Shown here: piece after piece, positions 25,807 to 34,330 of the stretch | Position numbering within the stretch: the first letter of the stretch is position 1 | Layout: each line of letters starts with the position of its first letter | Source of the DNA: Pseudogemmobacter hezensis | GTDB lineage: Bacteria; Pseudomonadota; Alphaproteobacteria; Rhodobacterales; Rhodobacteraceae | Assembly: GCF_013155295.1 (NCBI RefSeq) | Contig: NZ_JABJXT010000012.1 | Location: forward strand, 87,574-151,573 | Direction of reading: 5' to 3' | DNA length: 64,000 nt | Notes under the pieces: model-generated | Seen by the model: the letters and a program-made list of their open reading frames with translations, nothing else | Told to the model about the DNA's origin: nothing | Databases searched by the model: none | Position numbers and translations under genes: made by a program

Positions 25807-27207
25807 GTGGCAAATGATGCGACAGCCCTGGCCTCGGCGATCCGCCGGGGCCATTTGACGGCGGCGGATGCAATGGCGGCATCGCTGGCGCAGGCCGTGG
25901 ATTGGGCGGATCTGGGCGCGGTTGCCTGGATGAACCCGGCCCGCGGTCGCGCCTTCGCGGCCGAGTTTGACGTGCTGCCCGGCAATGCCCCGCAGCGCTA
26001 TGCGGCCTTTGGCGGCGTGCCCTTGCTGGTCAAAGACCTTGGTGCACCCTTCCTTGGCTTTCCGGTCAGCGCCGGATCTGCCCTTTTCCCACGCGAAGGG
26101 ATGGGCGATCACAGCCAGCTTGCGGCGCGGTTCCGGGCAGCGGGTCTTTGCCCCTTTGGCCTGACCACCAGCCCCGAGTTCGGCCTTTCGCTGGCGTCAG
26201 AACCTGCCATCGGCCCGATTGCCCGCAACCCGCTGGATCTGCGCCTGTCGCCTGGCGGGTCCTCGGGCGGGGCGGCGGCGGCGGTGGCGGCGGGTATCAC
26301 CGCGATTGCCCATGCGACGGATGCGGGTGGCTCGATCCGGGTGCCTGCGGCGGCCTGCGGGCTTGTCGGGCTGAAGCCCGGTCGCGGCTCGGTGCCGGGT
26401 GGGCCGGGGTTTGGCAATCATCTGGCGGGCATCGCCAGCGAATTGGCGGTCTGCCGATCCGTGCGCGATGCCGAGGCGATCTTTGCCGCCTGCACCATCG
26501 GCGGCGTGCAGGGGCCCTTTGCCAGCCCGAGCCTCGAAGAGGCGCGGCCCGGCCCGCTTAGGATCGGTCTGGTAACTGACACCGGCCCCGACTGGCCCAC
26601 TGATGAGACGCGCACAGAGGCGGTTGAGGCAGCGGCCCGGGTGCTGGCGCGAAACGGTCACCGCATCCATCCGCTGGAAAGCGCGGCGGTCACGGGGCTC
26701 GCCCGGCGCTCTGCCCGGATCTTTGCCGATATCGTCGCGGTCAACCTGGCGGGGCTATGCACCCACCCTGGCTTTGACCAGGTCGAGCCGATGACCCGCG
26801 CCTTTGCCACCCGTGGCCAGGCGATGTCGGGTCAGGACCTCTGGGCCAGCCTGCATGAGATGGTGCTGGTCAGCCGCGATCTGTGGCGGCTTTTCGATCA
26901 GGTCGATCTGTTGCTGACGCCGATGCTGGCCACCGCGCCACTGCCCATCGGCTCTTTCCCGACCGATCATCAGGATGTGGATCTGCATCTGCACCGCATG
27001 TCGGCTTTTGCGCCGCTGGCAGGCCTTGCCAATATCGCGGGCGCCCCGGCGATTACCCTTCCTTTTGGCGCAGATGCCCAGGGCCTGCCGCTGCCCGTGC
27101 AGATGATCGCGCCAATGGGACAGGAAAAGCTCTTGCTTTCAGTCGCCGCCCGGCTTGAGGTGGAAGAGCGCTGGACCCATCCCTTTGCTGTTGCAGGCCT
27201 GACATGA
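25807..27207 (+). CDS. Amidase signature family hydrolase
   Basis: 466 residues with the Ser-cisSer-Lys triad visible: lysine in VPLLVKDLGAP, cis-serine in LSPGGSSGGAAAAVAAG and nucleophilic serine in ATDAGGSIRVPAAACG. It hydrolyses a C-N amide bond; the AtzE/AtzF and glutamyl-amidotransferase-A relatives show how broad the family is. It starts at GTG 25807 (AAGAAGA upstream), 16 bases after the BMP gene, and overlaps the ATPase gene by ATGA. Its position inside a transport operon that also encodes a CodA-like deaminase indicates a cytoplasmic step in degrading the imported compound, such as opening or trimming an amide or ureide. The substrate is unknown. Confidence 0.85.
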   Translation: MANDATALASAIRRGHLTAADAMAASLAQAVDWADLGAVAWMNPARGRAFAAEFDVLPGNAPQRYAAFGGVPLLVKDLGAPFLGFPVSAGSALFPREGMGDHSQLAARFRAAGLCPFGLTTSPEFGLSLASEPAIGPIARNPLDLRLSPGGSSGGAAAAVAAGITAIAHATDAGGSIRVPAAACGLVGLKPGRGSVPGGPGFGNHLAGIASELAVCRSVRDAEAIFAACTIGGVQGPFASPSLEEARPGPLRIGLVTDTGPDWPTDETRTEAVEAAARVLARNGHRIHPLESAAVTGLARRSARIFADIVAVNLAGLCTHPGFDQVEPMTRAFATRGQAMSGQDLWASLHEMVLVSRDLWRLFDQVDLLLTPMLATAPLPIGSFPTDHQDVDLHLHRMSAFAPLAGLANIAGAPAITLPFGADAQGLPLPVQMIAPMGQEKLLLSVAARLEVEERWTHPFAVAGLT

Positions 27208-28733
27208 GCGAAACCGTCCTCGACATCTCGGCCGTCAGCAAGCGCTTTGGCCCGGTGATCGCCAATGAAAATGTCTCGCTTTCGCTGCAGCGCGGCGAGG
27301 TGATCGCGCTTTTGGGCGAGAATGGCGCGGGCAAGACCACGCTGATGTCGATCCTGTTTGGCCATTACACCGCCGACAGCGGCCATGTGACGGTGATGGG
27401 CCGCCTGCTGCCGCCTGGTCGCCCTCGGGCGGCGATCCGGGCCGGGATCGGCATGGTGCATCAGCATTTCTCGCTGGCCCCCAATCTTAGCGTGCTGGAA
27501 AACGTGATGACCGGCACCGAAAGCCTCTGGCGGCCCTGGTCTGACAAGGCGCGGGGGCGGGCAAAGCTGCTGGCGCTGTCAGTGAAATTCGGGCTGAAGG
27601 TCGATCCCGACGCGCGACTGGGCGATCTGTCGGTCGGCGAGCGGCAGCGGGTTGAGATCCTCAAGGCGCTTTACAATGACGCGAAGATCCTGGTGCTGGA
27701 TGAGCCGACGGCGGTTCTGACCAATATCGAAGCCGAACAGATGTTCGCCACGCTGAAAGACATGGCGCGGCAGGGCCTGTCGATCATCTTCATCTCGCAT
27801 AAGCTGGATGAGGTGATCTCGACCGCAGACCGGGTGATCGTGTTGCGCGGCGGGCGTGTGGTGGCAGAGCGGCGGGCGATGGAAACGACCAAGGCAGAGC
27901 TTGCAGGCCTGATGGTCGGCCGCGAGGTGACCCGCCCGCAGCGTGAGGCTGCAACGCCTGGCGCGGTGGTGCTGCAGGCGCGATCCGTCACCCTGCGCGA
28001 AGGCGGGGTCGAGCGGCTGAAGGCGGTCGATTTTCACCTGCGCGCGGGCGAGGTGCTGGGGATCATCGGCGTCTCTGGCAATGGTCAGGCGGCACTGGCG
28101 CGGGTTTTGGGCGGGCAGGCCGAGCCATCGGATGGGCAGATTACCCTCTTTGGCCAGGACTTTACCGGAAAAGACGTGCGCGGGGTGGTGGCGGCAGGCA
28201 TCGGCCGCATCCCCGAGGATCGCAATCATGACGGCGTCATCAGCGAGATGACAATCTGGGAAAACGCGATCCTGGAACGTCTGCCTGATTACACCAGGCG
28301 CGGCCTTGTCGACCGCAAGGCGGGGATGGATTTCGCCGCCCGCATCATCGAAAAATTTGACGTGCGCGGTGGCACCCCCAGCAGCCGCATTGGCCGCCTC
28401 TCGGGCGGCAATGTGCAAAAGCTGATCCTTGGCCGCAACCTGATCGCGCATCCGAAAATCCTGATCGCCGCCCAGCCCGCCCGGGGCCTTGATGAGGGCG
28501 CGGTCGCAGCGGTGCATGAACGTATTCTTGAGGCAAGGCGGGCGGGAACGGCGGTGCTGCTGATCTCGGAAGACCTTGATGAGGTCATGGCGCTGGCCGA
28601 CCGGATCCAGGCGATTGTCGGCGGGCGGCTTTCGCCCCCGGTGCGCCCGGAGGCGGCAGATGCGCGACAGTTGGGGCTGATGATGGCCGGGGAATGGGCG
28701 ATGGAGTCACAAGAGGCAGATCATGCGGTTTGA
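27204..28733 (+). CDS. Double ABC ATPase of nucleoside-type transporter 2
   Basis: 509 residues with two nucleotide-binding domains. Domain 1 has Walker A LLGENGAGKTTLM, signature LSVGERQRVEILKAL, Walker B ILVLDEPT and H-loop IIFISHKLDEV. Domain 2 has a degenerate Walker A (IIGVSGNGQAALARVL), signature RLSGGNVQKLILGRNL and IAAQPARGLDEG. This layout is standard for BMP-type (RbsA-like) transporters. The gene overlaps the amidase gene upstream by ATGA and the next permease gene by eleven bases, so the whole set is translationally coupled. Confidence 0.92.
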   Translation: MSETVLDISAVSKRFGPVIANENVSLSLQRGEVIALLGENGAGKTTLMSILFGHYTADSGHVTVMGRLLPPGRPRAAIRAGIGMVHQHFSLAPNLSVLENVMTGTESLWRPWSDKARGRAKLLALSVKFGLKVDPDARLGDLSVGERQRVEILKALYNDAKILVLDEPTAVLTNIEAEQMFATLKDMARQGLSIIFISHKLDEVISTADRVIVLRGGRVVAERRAMETTKAELAGLMVGREVTRPQREAATPGAVVLQARSVTLREGGVERLKAVDFHLRAGEVLGIIGVSGNGQAALARVLGGQAEPSDGQITLFGQDFTGKDVRGVVAAGIGRIPEDRNHDGVISEMTIWENAILERLPDYTRRGLVDRKAGMDFAARIIEKFDVRGGTPSSRIGRLSGGNVQKLILGRNLIAHPKILIAAQPARGLDEGAVAAVHERILEARRAGTAVLLISEDLDEVMALADRIQAIVGGRLSPPVRPEAADARQLGLMMAGEWAMESQEADHAV

Positions 28734-29772
28734 ACGGCGCGAGCAGGTCTCGCCGATCCTGGCACTGGTCACGCCGCTGATTGCTGTGGCGGTGGCGCTT
28801 TTGCTGGCGGGGGTGCTGATTGCCCTGGCCGGTGCGCCGGTGTTTGAGGCCTATGGCAGGATCCTGACCGGGGCGTTTGGCTCCAGGCTGGCCGCGACCG
28901 AAACCCTGGCCCGCGCTGCGCCTTTGATCCTGACCGGGCTGGCGGCGGCGGTCGCCTTTCGGGCGCGGCTGTGGAATATCGGGGCCGAGGGGCAGCTTTA
29001 CCTCGGCGCGATTGCGGCGGCGGCGGCCAGTGCGCTGCTGTTTGGCAATCTGCCGGGGCTGATCCAGATCCCGCTTTTGTTCGTGATCGGCGCGGTGGCG
29101 GGCATGATCCTGTTGTTGATCCCGCTTTGGCTGCGGCTGAAATTTCAGGTCGATGAGGTGGTGACGACGCTGCTGCTGAACTTTGTCGCGCTGCTGTTTG
29201 TCTCAATGCTGATCGACACGGTGCTGAAGGATCCGATGGCCTTTGGCTGGCCGCAATCGCTGCCCGTCTCGCCCGAGGCAGAGTTGCCGAAGATCATCCC
29301 GCGTTCGCGGCTGCATATCGGCCTGGGCGTCGCGGTGGTGCTGGCCTTCGTGGTCTATTTCATCCAGACCCGCACGGCCTTTGGCCTGCAATCCAGGGCT
29401 GCCGGCCTGAACCCCTCTGGCGCGGCATTTGCCGGCGTGCCTTTGGGGCGCACGCTGGTGCTGGTGGCGATGATGTCAGGCGGCCTTGCCGGGCTTGCGG
29501 GCGCGGTTGAGGTGATGGGCGTCACCTCTTACGTCACCACCGAACTTTCGCCCGGTTATGGCTATTCGGGCATCGTGGTTGCGATGCTGGCAGGCCTCAG
29601 CCCGCTGGGCGTGGTGCTGGCCGCCTTGTTCACCGCCACCATGTTCGTCGGCGCCGACGCCATGAGCCGCAGCATGGGCGTGCCCTCTTACATCGCCGAT
29701 GTCACGGTGGCGCTGTCGCTGCTGTCGATGCTGGTGGCGATCTTCTTCACCCAATACAGGATCCGCAAATGA
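28723..29772 (+). CDS. ABC permease 1 of nucleoside-type transporter 2
   Basis: 349 residues of BPD_transp_2 type with about nine or ten membrane segments. Hallmarks are FRARLWNIGAEGQLYLGAIA near residue 82, VDEVVTTLLLNFVALL and GYGYSGIVVAMLAGLSPLG. The start lies within the end of the ATPase gene. It forms the membrane channel with the next protein. Confidence 0.92.
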   Translation: MRFERREQVSPILALVTPLIAVAVALLLAGVLIALAGAPVFEAYGRILTGAFGSRLAATETLARAAPLILTGLAAAVAFRARLWNIGAEGQLYLGAIAAAAASALLFGNLPGLIQIPLLFVIGAVAGMILLLIPLWLRLKFQVDEVVTTLLLNFVALLFVSMLIDTVLKDPMAFGWPQSLPVSPEAELPKIIPRSRLHIGLGVAVVLAFVVYFIQTRTAFGLQSRAAGLNPSGAAFAGVPLGRTLVLVAMMSGGLAGLAGAVEVMGVTSYVTTELSPGYGYSGIVVAMLAGLSPLGVVLAALFTATMFVGADAMSRSMGVPSYIADVTVALSLLSMLVAIFFTQYRIRK

Positions 29773-30710
29773 GCGATATCATTGATATTCTCACCTCGGC
29801 GGGGCTTTGGGCGGCGGTCTTGCGGATCGCCACGCCGCTGATCCTGGGCACGCTGGGCGCGCTTTTGTGCGAAAGGGCGGGGGTGCTGAACCTCGGGATC
29901 GAGGGGGTCATGACTTTCGGCGCGATGATCGGCTGGTTTGCGGTCTGGAATGGCGCGGATCTTTGGACGGGGCTGCTGATCGCGGCGCTTTCCGGCATGC
30001 TATTCGGCCTGTTGCATTCCGGTCTAACAGTCACGCTGGGGCTGTCGCAGCATGTCTCGGGGCTGGGGGTGACACTTTTTGCATCCTCGTTCAGCTATTA
30101 CCTCTTCCGCCTGCTGGTCCCGGTTGAGGGCACGCCGCCCAAGATCATCCCCTTCCAGCCGATCCGTATCCCGGGCCTTGCCGATCTGCCGTTCCTTGGC
30201 GAGGTTTTCACCCAGACCGCGCCGACCTGGGTGGCGATTGGCCTTGCGCTGCTGCTGGCCTTCGTGCTGTTTCGCACCCCTTTGGGCCTTGCGATCCGCA
30301 TGACGGGCGAGAACCCCCATGCCGCCGAGGCCCAGGGCATCAACCCGATGCTGGTGCGCTATGGCGCGGTGATCTTCGGCTCGGCGCTGATGGCGATGGG
30401 AGGGGCCTTCCTGACGCTTTCCGCCTTTGACAGCTTTATCCCGACCATGGTGCAGGGGCGCGGCTGGATCTGTATCGCGCTGGTGGTATTTGCGTCCTGG
30501 CGGCCCGGGCGGGCGCTGGCGGGGGCGCTTTTGTTCGCCTTTTTCGACGCCTTCCAGCTGCGGCTGCAAAATGTGATCGGCGGGGTGGTGCCCTATCAGA
30601 TTTTCCTGATGGCCCCCTTCCTTTTGTCCATCCTGGCGCTGGTGGTGATGGCGCGGCGCACCCGCGTGCCCCAGGCATTGATGCAACCCTATCGGCGCGG
30701 CGAGCGCTGA
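29769..30710 (+). CDS. ABC permease 2 of nucleoside-type transporter 2
   Basis: 313 residues, BPD_transp_2 family, with the motif LCERAGVLNLGIEGVMTFGA near residue 35 and the coupling region GLSQHVSGLGVTLFASSFSY. It overlaps the previous gene by ATGA and is followed after 12 bases (GGAGAGAGAGAT, a good ribosome site) by the deaminase-like gene. Confidence 0.92.
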   Translation: MSDIIDILTSAGLWAAVLRIATPLILGTLGALLCERAGVLNLGIEGVMTFGAMIGWFAVWNGADLWTGLLIAALSGMLFGLLHSGLTVTLGLSQHVSGLGVTLFASSFSYYLFRLLVPVEGTPPKIIPFQPIRIPGLADLPFLGEVFTQTAPTWVAIGLALLLAFVLFRTPLGLAIRMTGENPHAAEAQGINPMLVRYGAVIFGSALMAMGGAFLTLSAFDSFIPTMVQGRGWICIALVVFASWRPGRALAGALLFAFFDAFQLRLQNVIGGVVPYQIFLMAPFLLSILALVVMARRTRVPQALMQPYRRGER

Positions 30711-30722
30711 GGAGAGAGAGAT

Positions 30723-32009
30723 ATGTTCGACACCATCATTCGCGGCGTGAACCTGCCTGATGGCCGCCAGGGCTTTGACATCGGCATCCGCGCCGGGAAA
30801 ATCGCCGCGATTGAAAAGCGGCTGACGGCTGAGGCCGGTCAGGTGATCGAGGCCGCAGGCCGCCTGCTGTCCCCCGCCTTTTGCGACCCGCATTTCCATA
30901 TGGATGCGACGCTTTCGCTGGGGCTGCCGCGCATGAATGCCTCTGGCACGCTTCTGGAAGGGATCGCCCTTTGGGGCGAGCTGCGCCCGACGCTGACGCG
31001 TGAGGCGCTGGTCGAACGCGCGTTGCGCTATTGCGATCTGGCGGTTTCCCAGGGGCTTTTGCACATCCGCACCCATGTCGATACCTCAGACCCGAGGCTG
31101 GTGACCGCCCAGGCCATGCTTGAGGTGCAGGAGCTGGTGAAGGATTACATCGACCTGCAGCTGGTCGCCTTCCCGCAGGATGGTTATTACCGGGCGCCAG
31201 AGGGCGCGAAATCGCTGGAGCGGGCGCTGGATATGGGCGTCGGCATCGTTGGCGGCATCCCGCATTTTGAACGCACGATGGAAGAGGGGCGGCTCTCACT
31301 GGAAGCGCTGTTCCGCATCGCCGCCGAGCGCGGGTTGCCGGTTGACGTGCATTGCGATGAGACCGATGACCCGCTCTCGCGTCATGTCGAGACCATGGCG
31401 GCCGAGACCATCCGCTTTGGTCTGCAGGGCCGGGTAAATGGCTCGCATCTGACCTCGATGCATTCGATGGACAATTACTATGTCTCGAAACTGATCCCGC
31501 TGATTGCCGAGGCGGGGATGAACGCGACGCCCAATCCGCTGATCAATATCATGCTGCAGGGCCGTCATGACAGCTATCCGAAACGGCGCGGCATGACGCG
31601 GGTGCGCGAGCTGATGGCGGCAGGCGTCAATGTCTCGCTGGGCCAGGATTGCTGCATGGACCCCTGGTATTCGATGGGCTCGGGCGACATGCTTGAGGTC
31701 GCGCATATGGCGGTCCATGTCGGGCAGATGGGTGGCATTGCCGAAAAACATCAGCTGTTTGAGGCGGTTACCGTCAATTCGGCAAAGACCATGGGGCTTG
31801 AGGGCTATGGGCTGGACATCGGCTGCAAGGCGAACCTTGTCATCTTGCAGGCCGCCGATGTGACCGAGGCGATCCGGCTGAAGCCGACCCGGCTTTACGT
31901 CCTGCGCCAGGGCCGCGTGGTCAGCCAGACCGCGCCGCGGCTGCCGCAGCTGTCGCTTGCAGGGCGGCCCGGCCAGATCGACCCCGGCCTTGATTACCTG
32001 CCCGCTTGA
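30723..32009 (+). CDS. Cytosine-deaminase-like amidohydrolase (CodA family)
   Basis: 428 residues that align without gaps through the active site to E. coli CodA at a constant offset of four: metal ligands H57 and H59 (CDPHFHMD), H210 (VDVHCDE) and D309; catalytic E213; H242; substrate glutamine Q152 (VAFPQDG). Two positions beside the metal aspartate differ: CodA GHDDVFDPWY is GQDCCMDPWY here, so CodA H312 becomes Q308 and D314 becomes C310. D314 in CodA influences substrate choice, so the substrate may be a cytosine analogue or another N-heterocycle rather than cytosine. It ends the BMP-2 operon, whose importer would supply it. The last codons (DYLPA, stop) belong to a 16-base tandem repeat. 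Confidence 0.85.
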   Translation: MFDTIIRGVNLPDGRQGFDIGIRAGKIAAIEKRLTAEAGQVIEAAGRLLSPAFCDPHFHMDATLSLGLPRMNASGTLLEGIALWGELRPTLTREALVERALRYCDLAVSQGLLHIRTHVDTSDPRLVTAQAMLEVQELVKDYIDLQLVAFPQDGYYRAPEGAKSLERALDMGVGIVGGIPHFERTMEEGRLSLEALFRIAAERGLPVDVHCDETDDPLSRHVETMAAETIRFGLQGRVNGSHLTSMHSMDNYYVSKLIPLIAEAGMNATPNPLINIMLQGRHDSYPKRRGMTRVRELMAAGVNVSLGQDCCMDPWYSMGSGDMLEVAHMAVHVGQMGGIAEKHQLFEAVTVNSAKTMGLEGYGLDIGCKANLVILQAADVTEAIRLKPTRLYVLRQGRVVSQTAPRLPQLSLAGRPGQIDPGLDYLPA

Positions 32010-32053
32010 TTACCTGCCCGCTTGATTACCTGCCCACTTGATTACCTGCCCGC
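31990..32053. repeat. Four 16-base tandem repeats across two convergent stop codons
   Basis: Four head-to-tail copies of TTGATTACCTGCCCGC (31990-32005, 32006-32021, 32022-32037, 32038-32053), with a single change at 32036 and a final-base difference in the last. The first copy encodes the end of the deaminase (DYLPA), the second supplies its TGA stop, and the last supplies the TAA stop of the convergent LysR gene. It looks like a recent slippage expansion of a gene end. Confidence 0.9.
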
Positions 32054-33016
32054 CAGCAAGGCCTGAACATCAGCCGGGGCATCGCCCGCAACCCCGCCCG
32101 CCAGAAGCCTTTCGCGCAATTGCTGCGCCAGAGGCGACAGCGGGCGGCGTTTGAGATCCAGCAGGTAATAGCGCGACACCCGGATGTCATGCGCGGTCGG
32201 CAGGGTGACAAACCCCGCGCTCAGCGGCTTGCGGATCAGAAGCTTTGCCACCTCATCCGACAGGGGCGCAATCGCGTCGGACTGGGCCAGATAGGCCAGC
32301 GTCAACAGCGTCGAGGGGCTGTTCACGACGTTTCCCGGCTCTGACAGGCCAAGGGCGGCAAAGGCGGCCATGGTCGCCTCGCGGATCGGGGCGCCGCGCT
32401 GCTGCATGATCCATTCATGGCTTTGCAGCTCGGCCAGGGTGACGACGGGGGCACGCGCCAGCGGATGCTTTTCACGCACCATCAGCGCCACTTTCTCATC
32501 CTGCAGCGGCAGGATGTTGAAATCGGTGCTGTCAAATTCCGGCAGAATCCGCGCCAGCACGAAATCCATCTCGCCCGCCAGCAGATGATGCAACAGATCG
32601 CGTGAGGGCAGCACATCGACGGTGATCTCGGCCCTGGGGGCCTCTTCCTTGACCTGGCGCACGGCGGTGACCAGATAGCGCACCGCAGGCCCGGTCACAG
32701 CGCCGATCCGCACCGTGCCGCCATGCCCGTCCTGCATCTCGCGCAGCTCTGCCGCCATTGACCCCATCTCGCGCAGGATCACCCGCGCCCGGCGCAAAAT
32801 GGCGGTGCCGATCTCGGTCGGCTCCATCCCTTTGGGCTGGCGAAAAAACAGCGGGCTGCCGATCTGGCGCTCGGTCTCGGCCAGCATGCGCGAGGCGGCG
32901 GGCTGCGTCATTCCCGCCGCCTCGGCTGCCAGCTGCAACTGGCCGCTTTCGGCAATCTCATGGATCAGCCGCAGCTGACCGGGTTTCAGCATCAGGCGGG
33001 CAGGGGGCTTTGACAT
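32042..33016 (-). CDS. gbpR: LysR regulator of sugar uptake (GbpR-like)
   Basis: 324 residues. Helix-turn-helix near 14-70 (LRLIHEIAESGQLQLAAEAA then GMTQPAASRMLAETERQIG) and effector-binding domain to the end. This N-terminal pattern, starting with LKPGQLRLI and GQLQLAA, is typical of GbpR, which controls the ChvE galactose-binding protein in Agrobacterium and Azospirillum. Gene order agrees: it is divergent from the chvE-like gene with 166 bases between. It likely activates the 33.2-50.4 kb sugar operons in response to an aldose. Its 3' end reaches into the tandem repeat. Confidence 0.85.
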   Translation of the reverse strand: MSKPPARLMLKPGQLRLIHEIAESGQLQLAAEAAGMTQPAASRMLAETERQIGSPLFFRQPKGMEPTEIGTAILRRARVILREMGSMAAELREMQDGHGGTVRIGAVTGPAVRYLVTAVRQVKEEAPRAEITVDVLPSRDLLHHLLAGEMDFVLARILPEFDSTDFNILPLQDEKVALMVREKHPLARAPVVTLAELQSHEWIMQQRGAPIREATMAAFAALGLSEPGNVVNSPSTLLTLAYLAQSDAIAPLSDEVAKLLIRKPLSAGFVTLPTAHDIRVSRYYLLDLKRRPLSPLAQQLRERLLAGGVAGDAPADVQALLAGR

Positions 33017-33182
33017 ATCAAAACTGCTATGTTGAATGCGGCAGATGTAATTTTACCGATATGCAGATGAAAAGCTAGACTAAACCCCGAGCCGTGGAGG
33101 ACGGCGAAACAGGGAATCGACCCCGGCCAGTTTGCGATTGGCAAACAGCAGGTGGCGCGGTGACCCAAAGGGGAGAGAGACC
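33017..33182. promoter_or_regulatory. Divergent control region gbpR / chvE
   Basis: 166 bases, distinctly AT-richer than the flanks between 33010 and 33085. A CATA-N10-TATG dyad (33014-33031) lies just upstream of the gbpR start, a plausible LysR-type site. The assignment to GbpR is inference. Confidence 0.4.
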
Positions 33183-34238
33183 ATGAAATTCAAGGCCGCA
33201 ACGGTCGCGCTGGCGATCAGTGCTTCTTTTCTTGCGTTTGGCGCCATGGCAGAGACCATCGGCATCGCCATGCCCACCAAATCGTCCGCCCGCTGGATCG
33301 GCGACGGCAATTCGATGGTCGAGCAGTTCAAAGCCGCAGGCTATGACACCGATCTGCAATATGCCGAGGATGATATCCCGAACCAGCTGGCCCAGATCGA
33401 GAATATGGTCGCCAAGGGCGTCGATGTTCTGGTGATCGCCTCGATTGACGGCACCACGCTGTCGAATGTGCTGGAAAACGCCAATGCCGCCGGGATCAAG
33501 GTCATCGCCTATGACCGCCTGATCCGCGACACCGATGCGGTCAGCTATTACGCGACCTTTGACAATTTCAAGGTCGGCGTGCAGCAGGCAACCAGCCTGG
33601 TGAAAGGCCTGGAAGAGCGTTTCCCCGATCAGAAGCCCTGGAATGTAGAGCTGTTTGGTGGCTCGCCCGACGACAATAACGCTTTCTTCTTCTATGATGG
33701 CGCGATGTCGGTGCTGCAGCCGCTGATCGACGATGGTTCCATCGTGATCGGCTCGGGTCAGACCGGGATGGACAAGGTCGGCACCCTGCGTTGGGATGGT
33801 GCGGTTGCCCAGGCGCGGATGGATAACATCCTCTCGGCCAATTACAACGACAGGCATGTGAATGGCGTGCTGTCGCCCTATGACGGGCTGTCGATCGGGA
33901 TCCTGTCGTCGCTGAAAGGCGTGGGTTACGGCTCGGGCGATCTGAAGATGCCGATCGTCTCTGGCCAGGATGCAGAGCTGCCCTCGGTCAAGTCGATCCT
34001 TGCAGGCGAGCAATATTCGACCGTCTTCAAAGACACCCGCGAGCTGGCCCGTGTGACTGTGGGCATGGTGGACGCGCTGCTGAAAGGCGGCGAGCCGGAA
34101 ATCAACGACACCACCACCTATAACAACGGTGTGAAAGTGGTGCCGTCCTACCTGCTGGAACCCGTCGCGGTTGATGCCTCGAACTGGGAAGAGGTGCTGG
34201 TGGGTTCGGGTTACTACAAGAAAGAAGACGTTCAGTAA
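33183..34238 (+). CDS. chvE: Periplasmic aldose-binding protein ChvE
   Basis: 351 residues: Sec signal peptide (to about 23, AFGAMA) and a class I periplasmic sugar-binding fold very like Chv[21 protein letters not shown], then [20 protein letters not shown], then [20 protein letters not shown]. ChvE proteins bind L-arabinose, D-galactose, D-glucose and D-xylose with high affinity. ATG 33183 is preceded by GGGGAGAG. It is divergent from gbpR and followed by gguA, gguB and gguC, the same order as in Agrobacterium. A strong hairpin (34257-34303) follows, which would favour excess binding protein. Confidence 0.93.
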   Translation: MKFKAATVALAISASFLAFGAMAETIGIAMPTKSSARWIGDGNSMVEQFKAAGYDTDLQYAEDDIPNQLAQIENMVAKGVDVLVIASIDGTTLSNVLENANAAGIKVIAYDRLIRDTDAVSYYATFDNFKVGVQQATSLVKGLEERFPDQKPWNVELFGGSPDDNNAFFFYDGAMSVLQPLIDDGSIVIGSGQTGMDKVGTLRWDGAVAQARMDNILSANYNDRHVNGVLSPYDGLSIGILSSLKGVGYGSGDLKMPIVSGQDAELPSVKSILAGEQYSTVFKDTRELARVTVGMVDALLKGGEPEINDTTTYNNGVKVVPSYLLEPVAVDASNWEEVLVGSGYYKKEDVQ

Positions 34239-34256
34239 CCCCTGAAGCCGCAGCCA

Positions 34257-34303
34257 GTGACCGCGCCGCCACCGCGCTCCCCGGTGGGGGCAGGCGCGGT
34301 CAC
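34257..34303 (+). terminator. Intercistronic hairpin chvE / gguA
   Basis: Perfect 11-base-pair stem GTGACCGCGCC/GGCGCGGTCAC enclosing a 25-base loop that has its own CCACC/GGTGG pairing. It starts 18 bases after the chvE stop. There is no U tract, so partial termination or protection of the chvE 3' end is more likely than full termination. Confidence 0.65.
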
Positions 34304-34330
34304 GCCCCGACCCTTCGGAGATCATCAGCC

